Source of the DNA: Peromyscus leucopus
Lineage: Eukaryota > Chordata > Mammalia > Rodentia > Cricetidae
Reading direction: 5' to 3'
DNA length: 64,000 nt
NCBI RefSeq assembly: GCF_004664715.2
Contig: NC_051071.1
Coordinates: 2,621,501 to 2,685,500 of the forward strand
Positions 11,983 through 23,104 of this stretch are shown here, piece after piece. Each line of letters opens with the position of its first letter. The first letter of the stretch is position 1. The notes below the pieces were generated by a model that saw only the letters and a program-made list of their open reading frames with translations, did not search any database and was not told the DNA's origin. A program made the position numbers and the translations under genes.

Positions 11983-12155
11983 TTGTTGTTGTTGTTGTTG
12001 TTGTTGTTGTTTTGAGACAGGGTTTCTCTGTGTAGCTTTGGAGCCTGTCCTGGAACTCACTTTGTAGACCAGGCTGGCCTCGAACTCACAGAGATCCGCT
12101 TGCCTCTGCCCCCTGAGTGCTGAGATTAAAGGTGTGCACCACCACTGCTTTTGAA
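11983..12155 (-). mobile_element. B1 SINE, antisense, with (TTG)n tail
   Basis: A (TTG)9-10 tail is followed by 'gagacagggtttctctgtgt', 'ccaggctggcctcgaactca', 'gagtgctgagattaaaggtg'. The 'agctttggagcctgtcctgg' segment is the form I associate with cricetid B1. No clear target duplication was found. Confidence 0.95.
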
Positions 12156-12839
12156 ATAGCCATTCTTTGCTTACTTCTGGGTCTGATCTAAGGTTCTGTG
12201 ACTAACAGAGAAAATCCTTTAGAATGTCTTAACTTAACAAAACCCTAGTTTCTGCCAACCAGTTTGCTAAGAATGGCATCAGACAGCCCCTGGAGCCTAT
12301 GACTGACAGATGGCCCCACCTCGTTTTACCCCACCTTCTTAATACTCCACCAGAGCGGCTGACTTGTGACTCTTTGCTCCACGACTTTAAGAGCTTTGTC
12401 CAACGATTACCACATTGCAGCATGGAATTTGGAAGAATCTAAATCTGTGTTCCAGGGCCATGTGCACTCATATTTGGCTACAGAATAAAGTCTCTCATCC
12501 TCTTTGTATCAAAACACCCTGGGTACCTCCCTCTCGGCACATATTCTATTCTATGACTGTTAGTGCATGTGTTTATTAGCTTGTGTCTGTCTGTAACAAG
12601 GTCACTGGTCTCCTTGTGTCCTCTGTGTCCTGCTCAGAGTCTGCTGAGTGAATAGTGGTGGAGTAGCCAAGCCTGGACACAGCCTCTCTTTCCCCATATT
12701 AACTCCCTCATTAGGAAAGCAAGACCACGGTGCCAGGGATTGGCTTCTGGCTGTATGATCTGAGAGTCTGAGATGCCAGGGCTGGCAGGTAAGAAGGGAC
12801 ACAGTGTCACTGTCTGACAAGGCTCTGGATGGGAAGGTG
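12156..12839. other. Unannotated intronic sequence
   Basis: An 'AATAAA' at 12484-12489 ('cagaataaagtctctcatcc') might be the end of an old LTR, but the rest is not recognisable. Confidence 0.35.
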
Positions 12840-13070
12840 GCCTCGGTTAGCTTTAATTAGACAGGGGTGCCAGGACAGGACAGCTATTAGGAGGGAAAAT
12901 GGCAGAGAGAGGAGCCGCCTCCTTCATGGTGACTGCTAATGGGATGCCGCCTGGTGCAGCTCCAGCCAGGTGTCTACATAGAAATGGCCTTTAAAGGATC
13001 CCATTCTTGGAGACTAATGAGTGCTCCACACTTACACATAACTGTTCTCCACTAATTATTGTTTTAGTTG
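12840..13070. other. Repeat-free stretch with TAAT motifs, possible conserved element
   Basis: Contains 'tttaattag', 'gctaatggga', 'gactaatgag' and 'actaattatt' with no repeat signature. A homeodomain-bound element is possible but unproven. Confidence 0.2.
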
Positions 13071-13292
13071 CTCTCCTGGTTTCCCTCCTGGTTTCAACTT
13101 ATTATTCCTGGAGGTGGAAAAACCAACCTCCTTTGTGAAGTCAACAGACCCCCATATTGGCAGATGATCCTGAAGCCCAGGGCATGCAAAGATGTGCAAT
13201 GCAGCAGGAGCTGGAATACCCACACTGCAGATCATTTCACCTCCTGACAGAGGGGAGAATAACACGGAAAATCTGAATAATCCTTAAAATGG
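13071..13292. other. Unannotated intronic sequence
   Basis: Nothing recognised. Confidence 0.4.
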
Positions 13293-13590
13293 GTTAATGT
13301 TGGTTGTCAACTTAACAGGGTCTTGAATTATCAAAGACAGGCTTCGGGCATTTCTACGAGGGGTTATCTAGATCAGGATGAGGTGGGAGGATCCACTCTG
13401 AATGTGGATGCCACCCTGGACTAAATAAAAAGGAAAAAGGCAGTGGGCTCCAGTGTTCATCTCCTCTGCTTCCTGCTGCCATGGTCCGCCCCCTCCCATG
13501 GTGGAGTGCACCCTTGAACTATGAATGGAAGCAAACTCTTCCTTTCATCCCTTTTGTCTCAGCAATGAGAACAGTGACCAATAGAGTCCT
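13293..13590 (+). mobile_element. Rodent LTR relic, sense
   Basis: It opens 'tgttggttgtcaacttaaca' and continues 'gaggatccactctgaatgtgg', 'ctggactaaataaaaaggaa', 'cttcctgctgccatggtcc', 'aagcaaactcttcctttc', ending near 'tcagcaatgagaacagtg'. This is a common muroid LTR-type repeat. Confidence 0.65.
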
Positions 13591-14468
13591 GTGTCCATCA
13601 GGAAGTCAAACCCAGAATTAACCCCACAGCCACGAATGATATTCAGGCCCTGAAGGTCTGGTGTGAGCACTTTGACTGAAGGTAGACAGGGCTGGGACTG
13701 CGTGCACTCTTCAGAGAACAGAAAAGGGCTTTGAGAGGAGAGCTTTGAGGCAGTCCTGCTGCAGAACATGGGACTCAAGGGAAACCTCTTTGCCTGTGCC
13801 AACCGAGGCTGAGTGTGTGTACAGGACAGTGTGCCCACTCCAAATGCATGTCTGGAAACTCACAGGCACATCAAAGCACAGGTGTAGGATGCTTCTATGG
13901 CCTGTTCCAGCCTCAAGATGGAAGCACTCTGAATCGTAAGCACATGCAGTGCAGTGTACCCAGGTGCAAGGAAGCTATCTACGTAGGGAAATGCAAGGAA
14001 TAGTGTAGGTGATTCCCTGGAAACCAGCTATGAAAGAAGACTGGTCTCAGGATTGCAGTCATGCAAAATTGCGAAGCAGGAACAGTCTAAATGATGGTAA
14101 GCAAGCCGGTTCACTGTCATTTTGGGGAGTAGGTGTATAGAGGAGGGAACAGATGAGGGTCCTGAATAGAGTGTGTAAGCTGTGGTCACATTGGTGTGCT
14201 CACCTTGCAGAGACACCTCCAGTTGTATACCAATGATCTATGCGATTGTTTCTGTAGTTGTGATGTTTCTAGAAAGTACTGTCATGCTTCACTAAAACGA
14301 TGGAGTTTTCAAAAACAATGAGCCACAGTGAGTGTCAATCAGACAAAAGGAACAGAAAGACACCAGGGAAGAACTTTGGAGTTTGTAAAGAGGCCAGCTT
14401 CTTCAAAAGCTGTGATAACTGAGCCTTCATTCTCCCTCACTGGAATGAGCTTAACCTTAGGGGGGGAG

Positions 14469-14470
<2 letters not shown>
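13591..14470. other. Unannotated intronic sequence
   Basis: Nothing recognised. Confidence 0.4.

Positions 14471-14471
<1 letters not shown>

Positions 14472-14538
<67 letters not shown>
14472..14538. repeat. (TC)33 microsatellite
   Basis: An uninterrupted TC dinucleotide run of 67 bp. Confidence 0.98.
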
Positions 14539-14540
<2 letters not shown>

Positions 14541-14652
14541 CTCATAGTTCTTTGGTTAACACCTGACTATGGCAGCAGCTAGTGCCGGGTGGGGAAGTGC
14601 CTAGACATAGGGTGGATGAAGGATGTTATAAGGAAGGGGACATGTTGCTATT

Positions 14653-14770
14653 GCCTGGACCACTGATTGATCCAGCATCTCTAGATGTCTAGCCCAACCC
14701 TGAATCCAATGCCTGGACCACTAGTTGATCCAGCATCACTAGATGTCTAGCCCAACCCTGAATCCAATGC
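14653..14770. repeat. 58-bp tandem duplication
   Basis: Two copies of a 58-bp unit beginning 'gcctggaccact', at 14653 and 14711. They differ at only two or three bases, so the duplication is recent. Confidence 0.95.
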
Positions 14771-14984
14771 ACAGCCCCACCAACACAGAATCCACAAGAT
14801 ACAAGTTACTCAATTTAAATTAAACCTGTATTTAACTTATTATGGAAGACATGTGAAGGCCAGGGGAACAAATTAAATGTAGTAAAAATCCAGTACATGA
14901 AACAGTCTTCAAGTAAACTGATCACTTTCACAAGTAAATAATATGGACATGTTTTTATTTTATCTCCTGTATATGAGTGACCTG

Positions 14985-15165
14985 AATGTAAATCTGTGTA
15001 CCACATTTGTGCCTAGTACTTGGGGAGGTCATCAGAGGGCATTCAATCCCCTGGGACTGGAGGTATGCACAGTTGTTAAGTCATGTGGTGCTGGGAACCA
15101 AGAATAAGTCCTCTGCAAGAGTAGCAAGTGCTCTTAACCTCTGAGCCATCTCTCTAGCACCAAAA
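14985..15165 (-). mobile_element. B2/B3-family SINE, antisense
   Basis: 'agagggcattcaatcccctgg', 'gttaagtcatgtggtgctggga', 'aagagtagcaagtgctctta', 'cctctgagccatctctctag' is the reverse of the tRNA-derived head and body of B2/B3. Confidence 0.85.
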
Positions 15166-16215
15166 CATGGAATTTTAAAAGAAACAATTCTAACTAAAAG
15201 CAATGGAAATTAAAAGAACTAGCATCTGAGTAATGCAATGCAATTTTAATCCACCATCTATGAGACATGTTTCAGGCAATAGAGGAAATGTGAATGTGGG
15301 ATGAGTGGCATTGAGTAGTTGCTGACAGTTGCATAGAGACAGGAAAAGACCTCTATTTCATCCCATGTGCAAAGTTCTGTTCTAGGAGGTTGGGGTTCTC
15401 AGGTGACTAGCACAACCATGTGTTCTAGAGGGAAGCTGCAGGACATGATGATAGATATGCCAAAGCCTTAAACAACCACTGTCTCCAGCTTCATGGTTTC
15501 GGAAGCAATCAGCTGACATCAGAAGACAAAGATGTCCTCTGTTGTTGATTAATTCAGCCTTTTGAAAAGATGGGGGAAGAACAGGAACAAATGCAGCTTT
15601 TGTCTTCTGGGCATCTTCACAATCTTGAAGGAAGCAAAGCAACCAGAAAGGAAATAATAACTCACTCACTGAGATATCAGTAGAGAAGTGGAGCATACCG
15701 TATGGAATAGAAGATGTGAGTGTCACAAAGCTAGCTACAGTCTCTGTGGCAAAGGTCATCCCTGAGTACAGAAAGAGCTCTGGTGTGTCAATATAAATGA
15801 GCCCCACTCTGTAGAAAAGATGACTGGGAGGCTTGAACAAGAAGTCACAGCAAGATATCTAAACTAATTAACCTGATTTAAAAGAACTCAACATCGATGG
15901 CCATGAGAAGTGCCCATCAAAACTGCTCTGAACTCTCACTACACAATGAGTATGACAAGACACATACTACAATTCACCACCTACCGTGATACAGCTTGAC
16001 ATGAGAGCTAAATCTTCACAAATATGTATCAAGATGAGAATTAAAAATGTAATGATGTACAGTCATGTGCTGGGCATAATGACAGTGGAAATCAACCAAT
16101 GAAGCTACATGTAGCAACATGGATGAACAATACAGATAATACTGAGAACAGAAAGCCACACACAAACATACATTTGTGATTGTGTTTGTGTGAGACCCAG
16201 AGATAGTAAAAACTG
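15166..16215. other. Intronic sequence, partly decayed LINE-1
   Basis: The last 200 bp include 'gtagcaacatggatgaacaa' and 'actgagaacagaaagcc', which resemble old LINE-1 ORF2 3' sequence in sense. The remainder, including a 152-codon minus-strand frame at 15382-15840, is unrecognised. Confidence 0.4.
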
Positions 16216-16370
16216 TTGTTCTAGGGCCAAAGTGGTGCATGCCTTTAATACCACTCGGAAGACAGAGGCAAATGGATCTCTGTGAGTTCCAGGCCAGCCG
16301 GGTCTACATGATGAGTTCTAGGCCAATAGTTAAAGCCTGTCTCAAAAACAAACAAACAAACAAACAAACA
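16216..16370 (+). mobile_element. B1 SINE, sense
   Basis: 'gtggtgcatgcctttaata', 'ggatctctgtgagttccagg', 'ccagccgggtctacatgatg', then a (CAAA)n tail. Confidence 0.9.
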
Positions 16371-16879
16371 TCCCAGCCCTATAATTCACAATGAGAATGA
16401 TATTGAACAAAAAAAAAAATGGGGCTTAGGGCAATGATAGAGCTCCTGGTTACTGCTAGTGTTGTTTGTTAGCTACTTAACATGAATATGTTGACTTTTT
16501 GAAAACACATCAATGCCATTATTTGTGGACTGTGCATGCATATATATAAGCTTTTTAAGTAGTGATTGTCTCTACTGTTTTATCAAACCCATAGCAAACT
16601 GGGAAATCTGTGAAGTTAACCTGATGACAGTTGACCATCCAAAGCCTAAGACAAACATCCATAATGTGCAAAACTTCAGAAGCATGGTAGCCAAGAAGAT
16701 ATGAAGTATGGCTAAGGTATCCTGTGTTACTGACATTGTCTAAAATTCTAAACTGTTGCATAAAATGGGCAAAAAGCTGGAAGGATCTTTGCCTTTGAGA
16801 ACTTACTCAACGGGCAGTAAGTATTTCAAGGGCCTCATCTTTACTAACAGTAGAAAATGTAACTCAAAGAACAAATCAT
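16371..16879. other. Unannotated intronic sequence
   Basis: Nothing recognised. Confidence 0.4.
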
Positions 16880-17067
16880 GAGGTCAGAGATTGGCTAAGA
16901 TCCCTGATTTTGCAGAGAACCCAAATTCAGTTCCCAGCACTCATAGGTGAGGGATTTACAGCTGCCTAGAACTCCAGGTGCAGGGGATCGAATGCCCTCT
17001 TCTGGCCTCCATGTGTACTAGACTTATATGCACATATCCACACATAGACATATGCATATGCAAAAAA
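16880..17067 (+). mobile_element. B2/B3-family SINE, sense
   Basis: 'gattttgcagagaacccaaa', 'ttcagttcccagcactcata', 'gaatgccctcttctggcct' and an A-rich tail at 17062-17067. It abuts the LINE-1 3' end. Confidence 0.75.
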
Positions 17068-18683
17068 ATTAAACTTTTTATTATTTTATTTTAACTTCAC
17101 TTTACATCCCTACCATTGTCTCCCCCACTCTCTCCTCCCTTTCACCCCCTTCCCTAATCCACTCCTCTGTTTCTGTTCAGAAAGGGGCAGGCCTTCCATC
17201 AGAGTTAACAAAGCATGGCATATCAAGTTGAGGCAGGACCAAGATCCTCCCCTTGTGTCAAAGCTGGGTCAGGCAACCCAGTATGAGGAACAGAATCCTG
17301 AAAGCCAGCCAAAGCACTAGGGACAGCCCCTGCTCTCACTGCCAGGAGTCCCATAAGGAGACCAAGCCTTACATAACTGCCACACACATGCAGAAGCCCA
17401 GGCTGGTCCCACACAGGCTCCCCAGCTGTTGGTCCAGAGCCTGTAAGCTCCCATGAGCTCAGGTTAGTCATTTCTGTGGGTTCCAATAAGACAGTCCCAA
17501 CCCCTCTAGCTCACACCATTCTTCTTCTCCTCAACAGGATTCCCCCAACTCAGCCCAGTGCTTGGCCGTGGATTTCTGCATCTGTTTCCATCAGTTGCTG
17601 GATGAAAGTTCTTTGATCACAATTGGGGTAGTCACCAATCATATTAGAGGAGAGGGCCAGTTCAGTTCCTACATATCCACTATTGGTAGGAGTCTTAGCT
17701 GGGGTCATCCCTGTAGATTAGTGGGAGTTTCCCTTGCATCAGGTTTCTACCAGACCCTCAAAATGCACACCTATCAAGACATCTCTTTCATTACTCTCCT
17801 CCTCCATCCACCCCCTCGACCTGATCCCTCATGTTCCTATCCCCACTGGCCCCCAGTCTACCCAGGAGATCTCTTCTATTTTCCCTTCCCAGGGAGATCC
17901 ATATGTTCCCCCTTTAGGACCTCCTTGTTACCGAGTCTCTGTGGGTCTGTGGATAGTAGCATGATTATCCTTTACTTTACAGCTAATATCCACTTATAAG
18001 TGAGTACACATTATGTTTGTCTTTCTGGGTCTGGGTCACCTCACTCAGGATGATTTTTTCTAGTTCCATCAATTTGCCTTCAAATTTCCTGATGTCATTG
18101 TTTTTTAACAGCTGAGTAATACTCCATTGTGTAAATGTGCCACATTTCCTTTATCCATTCTTCAGTTGAGGGGCATTTAGGTTCTTTCCAGGTTCTGGCT
18201 ATTACAAATAATGCTGCTATGAACATAGTTGAGCAAGTGTCCTTTTGGTATAATTGAGCATCCTTTCGGTATATGCTCAAGAGTGGTATGGCTGGGTCTT
18301 GGGTCGATTGATTCCCAATTTTCTGAGAAACTGTCATACTAATTTCCAGAGTGGCTGTACAAGTTTGCATTCCCACCAACACTGGAGGAGTGTTCCCCTT
18401 GCTCCATATGCTCTCCAACATAAGCTGTCATTAGTTTTTTGATCTTAGCTATTCTGACAGGTGTAAGATGGAATCTCAGAGTCATTTTGATTTTTGTTTC
18501 CCTGATGGCTAAGAATGTTGAACAATTCTTTAAGTATATCTCTACCATTTGAGATTCTTCTGTTGAGGATTCTCTGTTTATATCTGTACTCCATTTTTTA
18601 AAATTAGATTCTTTAGGGGTTTTTTTTTTTGGTTTCTAGTTTCTTGAGTTCTTTATGTATTTTGGAGATCAATCCTCCATCAG
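17068..18683 (-). mobile_element. LINE-1 3' segment (ORF2 C-terminus, 3'UTR, tail), antisense
   Basis: On the minus strand, broken frames at 18548-18339 and 18421-18095 encode typical LINE-1 ORF2 C-terminal stretches ([50 protein letters not shown]). Below 18000 come the end of ORF2 and a rodent 3'UTR containing 'ttctgttcagaaaggggcag' (plus strand), then a T-rich tail complement at 17068-17095. Frameshifts and stops make it non-functional. The 5' end at 18683 joins an inverted segment of the same element. Confidence 0.9.
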
Positions 18684-19386
18684 AAAAATGGCCATCTTAC
18701 CAAATGCAATCTATAGATTCAACACAATCGCTATCAAAATTCCAACACAATTCTTTACAGACCTTGAAAGAACAATACTCAACTTCGTATGGAAAAACAA
18801 AAACCCAGGATAGCTAAAACAATTCTGTACAATAAAAGAACTGCCAGAAGTATCTTCATCCCTGATTCAAGCTCTTCTACAGAGCTATAGTAATAATATA
18901 GCATGGTATTGGCACAAAAAAAGATACATTAATTCAATGGTATTAAATCAAAGACCCAGACATAAATCCACAAACCTATGGACACTTGATTTTTGACAAA
19001 GAAGCCAAAACTATACAATGGAGAAAAGAGAGTGTCTTCAGCAAATGATGCTGGTATAACTGGATGTTGACTTGTAGAAGAATGCAGATAGATCCATATC
19101 AATCACCCTACACAAAACTCAAGTCCAAGTGGATCACAAACCTCAACATAAATCCAGTTACACTGAACCCAATAGAAGAGAAAGTGGAAAGTAGTCTCGA
19201 ATGCATTGGCACAGAAGACAACTTCCTGAATAAACACCAGTAGCACAGACCCTGAGATAGACAATTAGTAAATGGGACCTCCTGAAACTGAGAAGCTTCT
19301 GTAAGGCAAAGGACACTGTCAATAAGACAAAACGGCAGCCTAGAGAATGGGAAAAGATCTTCGCCAACCCCACATCTAACAGAGGT
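18684..19386 (+). mobile_element. Inverted 5' segment of the same LINE-1 (ORF2), sense
   Basis: Plus-strand ORF2 order: 'ttaccaaatgcaatctatag', 'aaaattccaacacaattctt', 'gcatggtattggcacaaaaa', 'ctatggacacttgatttttg', 'gatgctggtataactggatg', 'gggaaaagatcttcgcc', ending 'acatctaacagagg'. That last point in ORF2 is where the antisense segment begins ('ctgatggaggattgatctcc'), with about 10 bp shared. So the two segments are neighbouring parts of one element with the 5' part flipped, as made by twin priming. Confidence 0.88.
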
Positions 19387-19934
19387 AAATCTTACAAAAC
19401 ATATATTGTAAGATACTATTTTATCATACCGGTAAGAGCTAGTGTTGGCTAGATGTGGACAGAAGGCCACTAGCCAGACTTCAGGGGCTGATGGAAATGA
19501 CCTCCTGGGGAATAACTTGCTGAGAGCCTGCCAGTTCTAAGATGTACAAATTCCGTGACTCAGCTGGGCCACCACTTCCCAGTGGGTGTGTTTGGTACTT
19601 GCCTCACAGAGACTCCTATGATGTACATTAGGAAACCCAAATGAGGATGTTCACATCCCTCATCAGCAGGAGAAGGAGTCGATAAATCATGGCATAATCA
19701 GAGGGATTGCTGCAGAGCAGCCCAGCTGAATGAGCCACATCCTGAGTGTAAACATGAAAAACGATAGCAAGGGGAAGAAAAAAAAAAACAAGATGCAGGA
19801 TGATCTGGCTCCATCATGATGGGGTTTAAAAATAGGACATATTACTGGGATTACATAATGTTAGGCAAAAGACTGAATCTGCATGACATGAACACCCAAA
19901 ACTGACATTGATCCAGCTCTCTGCATCTCATACT
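19387..19934. other. Unannotated intronic sequence
   Basis: Nothing recognised. Confidence 0.4.
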
Positions 19935-20090
19935 TCCCTGCATGCTTTGCATGGGTCAGGACCTCTGATGCTCACAGTGACCCTCTCAGGTAGATACGAT
20001 GATGTGAATTTTATAGGTGAGGAAACAGAGCCGTGATGATGTGGAGTAACTTCCCCAAGTCACAAAGCTGTGAGGTGGCTCAGTCAGGAA
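19935..20090 (-). mobile_element. MIR SINE relic, antisense
   Basis: 'gctcacagtgaccctctcagg', 'ttataggtgaggaaacagag', 'acttccccaagtcacaaagc' follows the antisense MIR core and 3' region. Confidence 0.75.
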
Positions 20091-20109
20091 AAAGCAGGTG
20101 TCTCCAGTC

Positions 20110-20440
20110 TGAATCTGAAATATCCCCACAGGCTCAAACATTTGAACATTTGGTCCCAGGCAGTGGCACTATTTGGGGAGGCAGGGCCTAACTACAGGAA
20201 AGGGATTTCTTGGGGATAAGCCTTCTCATTTTCTGTCTGGTCTCTGCTTCTTCTTGTATGGAGATGCCAGGCAGTGAAGAGTCTCATAGCCACAGGGCTG
20301 CCAGCTCCCATGCCATCTTCACCCTCAAACGAGTCAAAGAAACCCCCCTTCATTTGATCCTTTCAGGCACTTTACCACAGCCTCAAGAGGAATCAAGAGA
20401 GCAAGGTCTCCCCTGACCCCCCATTCCCCGTCAATAGCAG
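20110..20440 (+). mobile_element. MaLR-like LTR relic, sense
   Basis: 'aatatccccacaggctcaaa', 'catttgaacatttggtccca', 'ggcagtggcactatttgggg' mark the 5' part of an ORR1/MaLR-like LTR. The rest is diverged. Confidence 0.5.
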
Positions 20441-20540
20441 CCTTCCAGCAGACTCATAATCAACCCTATACTCACTGAAAGAGGATGCTAACTCGAGCAG
20501 GTGAGGGACAGATGGGAGGGTTTGGGCAAGTGATCAACCA

Positions 20541-20880
20541 GTGACAGGACTCGGGCTCACTCTCTCCGCTCCCATGTCACTTTTACTTCAAAACGCCTTT
20601 GCATTAGGAGAACCCGGTCCAGATGCAAATCGGCAATCTTGTCAGACAGAAATCTGGGTTTCAGTTTTATTATTGGATGGCCCACTATTCAGCCCCGAAG
20701 GGTGGAAATGCAAATTAAAGAGATGTTTTGAATTTTTTTAAGTCTTTCAGAAGCCTAAGTCATTATAGTCATAATTGGGGTACAAGATTGAATAAAATTC
20801 CCATTGTATTGAGATAAAGATAAAGGGATAATAATTCCTATCTTTCCATTCTTGAAAAACAGGCAGTGTTTCTAACAAAC
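20541..20880. other. Repeat-free AT-rich stretch with two octamer motifs
   Basis: Perfect ATGCAAAT octamers lie at 20623-20630 and 20708-20715, 85 bp apart, followed by a TAAT-containing, GATA-like segment ('gagataaagataaagggataataattcc' in parts). No repeat signature. Possible conserved regulatory element. Confidence 0.3.
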
Positions 20881-21039
20881 TCCTGTATCAATGGCCATCA
20901 CAATTGCCCATCCCCTCATTGTGAGCCAAATGGCTGTTCTTCTGGCATTGACAAAAGGAGCAATTTTAGTTTTCCTTTGTTTTTCTGCTTCTTCTCTTTT
21001 GCTTCCTCTGTTCTTACGTTCCTTGTCTCTCTCTTTCAG

Positions 21040-21163
21040 GAGAGCAACCGCGCTGCGTAAATGCCTGAATCGGAACACCAGACATGGTGCCGCCACAAGC
21101 TGGTGCAGACTCTCCCAGGCAACTGTGAGCTGTGCCCCAGTGTCCTTGGGCAAGCCGAGGTCA
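21040..21163 (+). other. Possible non-coding exon, antisense to STK32B
   Basis: A 50-bp pyrimidine tract ends in 'ctctctttcag' at 21040. About 120 bp later, 'ccgag/gtcagt' at 21159-21169 would serve as a donor. The enclosed sequence has several CpG sites. No protein family is recognised in any frame. This is a weak, signal-only call. Confidence 0.2.
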
Positions 21164-21259
21164 GTCCCCTGCCCCAACACTCCTACAATGCCCACTCTGC
21201 CCACTCAGGCCAGATCCTGGCCATGGACACCTCGATGGCCATATCACCCTTGCCACGGA

Positions 21260-21355
21260 GTCAAGAACCTGGGATGGCCAGCTGTGCTGGTCTTGCTACC
21301 TCTCAGCTGTGTGGCCATGGCAAGCCTCTCAAGCTCTCTGTGCCTCGCTGTAGAG
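21260..21355 (+). mobile_element. MIR SINE relic, sense
   Basis: 'gctacctctcagctgtgtgg', 'ccatggcaagcctctcaagc', 'tctctgtgcctcgctg' matches the MIR segment around 'agctgtgtgaccttgggcaa'. Confidence 0.6.
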
Positions 21356-21639
21356 GCGACAAATGGAGGCCCTCTGCTTGCTACCTGACCGAGTCGATAA
21401 GTTTCTTTGGAGAACTGAGTTAGAAATGGGCTTTTAGAACCTAACAGTTCACGTAAATGTGCAGATTTCTGATGCCAGGAATCCAGTCGTCTGGCCACTC
21501 CTAACACAGGTCCCTCCAGGGTCTGCTGGCGTGGCTGCCCACTGTCTGAACCAGCCACTCACAGAAACCCAGTCCATGAGTGGAAGGGGCCATGGCTCAT
21601 GGCTGTGACCCCTGTCTCCAAATGCAGCAGAGCTGGGTC

Positions 21640-21850
21640 CCCCACATGCTATTCTAACACCACACTCATCCATCCCTATCATAGTTGCTGTGTTGCTGGG
21701 CCCTTCCCTTTGCCTGGAACATTCTCCTACACAGTTTAACTCTGAAATCCTTTCCATTCTTCAAGGCCATATTCACATCACACCTCTACCACAAGGCTCT
21801 CTCAGCATCCCCAACTGAAGCCACATTCCTCATCTGAGTCTCTCCAAGCA
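21640..21850 (-). mobile_element. L2 LINE 3' relic, antisense
   Basis: 'gcccttccctttgcctggaac', 'attcttcaaggccatattca', 'tctaccacaaggctctctca' are typical antisense L2 landmarks. Confidence 0.6.
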
Positions 21851-21913
21851 CCAGATGTAACCATGGCCCAAGGCTTTCTTCCCATGGCCAGCCTTTTACC
21901 CCACTTATTTGTA

Positions 21914-22008
21914 AACACACGCACGCACGCACGCACACACGCACGCACGCACACATACATATAAAATATGTACATACCACACAAACATAGGCATACACAT
22001 ACACACAC
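21914..22008. repeat. (CGCA)n/(CA)n microsatellite
   Basis: Alternating purine-pyrimidine run with CGCA units, followed by degenerate CATA/CACA units. It could adopt Z-DNA. Confidence 0.9.
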
Positions 22009-22564
22009 CAGTTCACAGATTTAACTCATTAATGTTCCCCAATAGGACACAGTCTCTCTAGAGTGGACAAGTGCACCCCCCCACCCTGAGTCTAATACCT
22101 ACATTTCGTGTCCTGGAACCAAAGGATGCAGTATTGCTGAAAAAGGAGCCATAAAGTTACAAATGAAACTGAGGCTACTGTCCAGACAAACTGGTGGCCA
22201 GAGGCCAGCTGGGGGTGTCTGGCAGGGGCTAAGGCTATCATAGGGCACTGCATCAAAGTGAGGAGATTTAAAGACTCCATTAGCCTCTGCTGGCTTTGAA
22301 GGGCCTCAGAGTCAAGGAATGCATTGCAGCCTTTAGAAGCAGGAAAGGAAAGGGAATGGACTGTGGCTCACAGTTTCCAGAAGGAAGTGGCCCTGCTGGC
22401 ACTTTGAAGGACTTTTGACCTTCAGAACGGTGGTAAACAACAGTGGCCCCAGAATATCAGAACTGATTGGTGTACACCACCCCACACTGAGTCACTGGAC
22501 ACACAAACACACTATTGATGGGAAACCGTCCTTTGACAAGGAAAAGAACCAAAAAGCAGATGCC
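22009..22564. other. Unannotated intronic sequence
   Basis: Nothing recognised. Confidence 0.4.
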
Positions 22565-22665
22565 GTGGGGTCTAGAGCCTGACCCACCATTTGGTAGCTA
22601 TGGTGACTTTAAGATGTTTTACTTTGAAGAGGCATAGGTTCCTTGCCTGCAAATGGAGCCAGAAG
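22565..22665 (+). mobile_element. MIR SINE relic, sense
   Basis: 'gagcctgacccaccatttgg', 'tagctatggtgactttaaga', 'ttccttgcctgcaaatggag' follows MIR order. Confidence 0.6.
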
Positions 22666-23104
22666 CACCTGCCACTGGTACACTCACATATGTGGCGGTT
22701 AGACTCCCTTAGTATGAGAAACTCCCAAGAGAGCATTTCTACCCACTCACTGCTGCTGACAGCAGGTTTTGTAACCAGGGAAATAGTTCTGATTCTAGGC
22801 CATATGCGGGCCCCAGTACCTTCTGTTGTATGTGTGACTGATGCTTGCTGACCCTCGTTCCCTCTTCCTCCCCTGCCCCACTATGAATGTGACTCCCTAC
22901 TCCAAGTCACAGGCTCCCCCAACTCTGCTACGGCTTTCCACACAGCGCTCTGAAGTATGACCTCTCAGCTCTTGTTACTGAGGATGGAGTCGGTTTCCTT
23001 ACTTCTTGTGTCTAGGCAGGCTTAGAGACTTGATTTTGTCCACACAGTGTGGGATGGGAGTACTGCTATCAGGTCCAAGCTGAGGACTCAAGACATTCTC
23101 TGAC
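22666..23104. other. Unannotated intronic sequence
   Basis: Nothing recognised. Confidence 0.4.

Noticed and set aside
17562..17999. Plus-strand 145-codon frame
   Set aside because: It is antisense to the LINE-1 3'UTR and ORF2 C-terminus.
19108..19470. Minus-strand 120-codon frame
   Set aside because: Antisense to the inverted LINE-1 ORF2 segment.
20891..21423. Overlapping plus-strand frames of 165 and 120 codons
   Set aside because: No recognisable domain in either frame and composition typical of GC-richer non-coding sequence. Only the splice-like signals were kept as a weak candidate.
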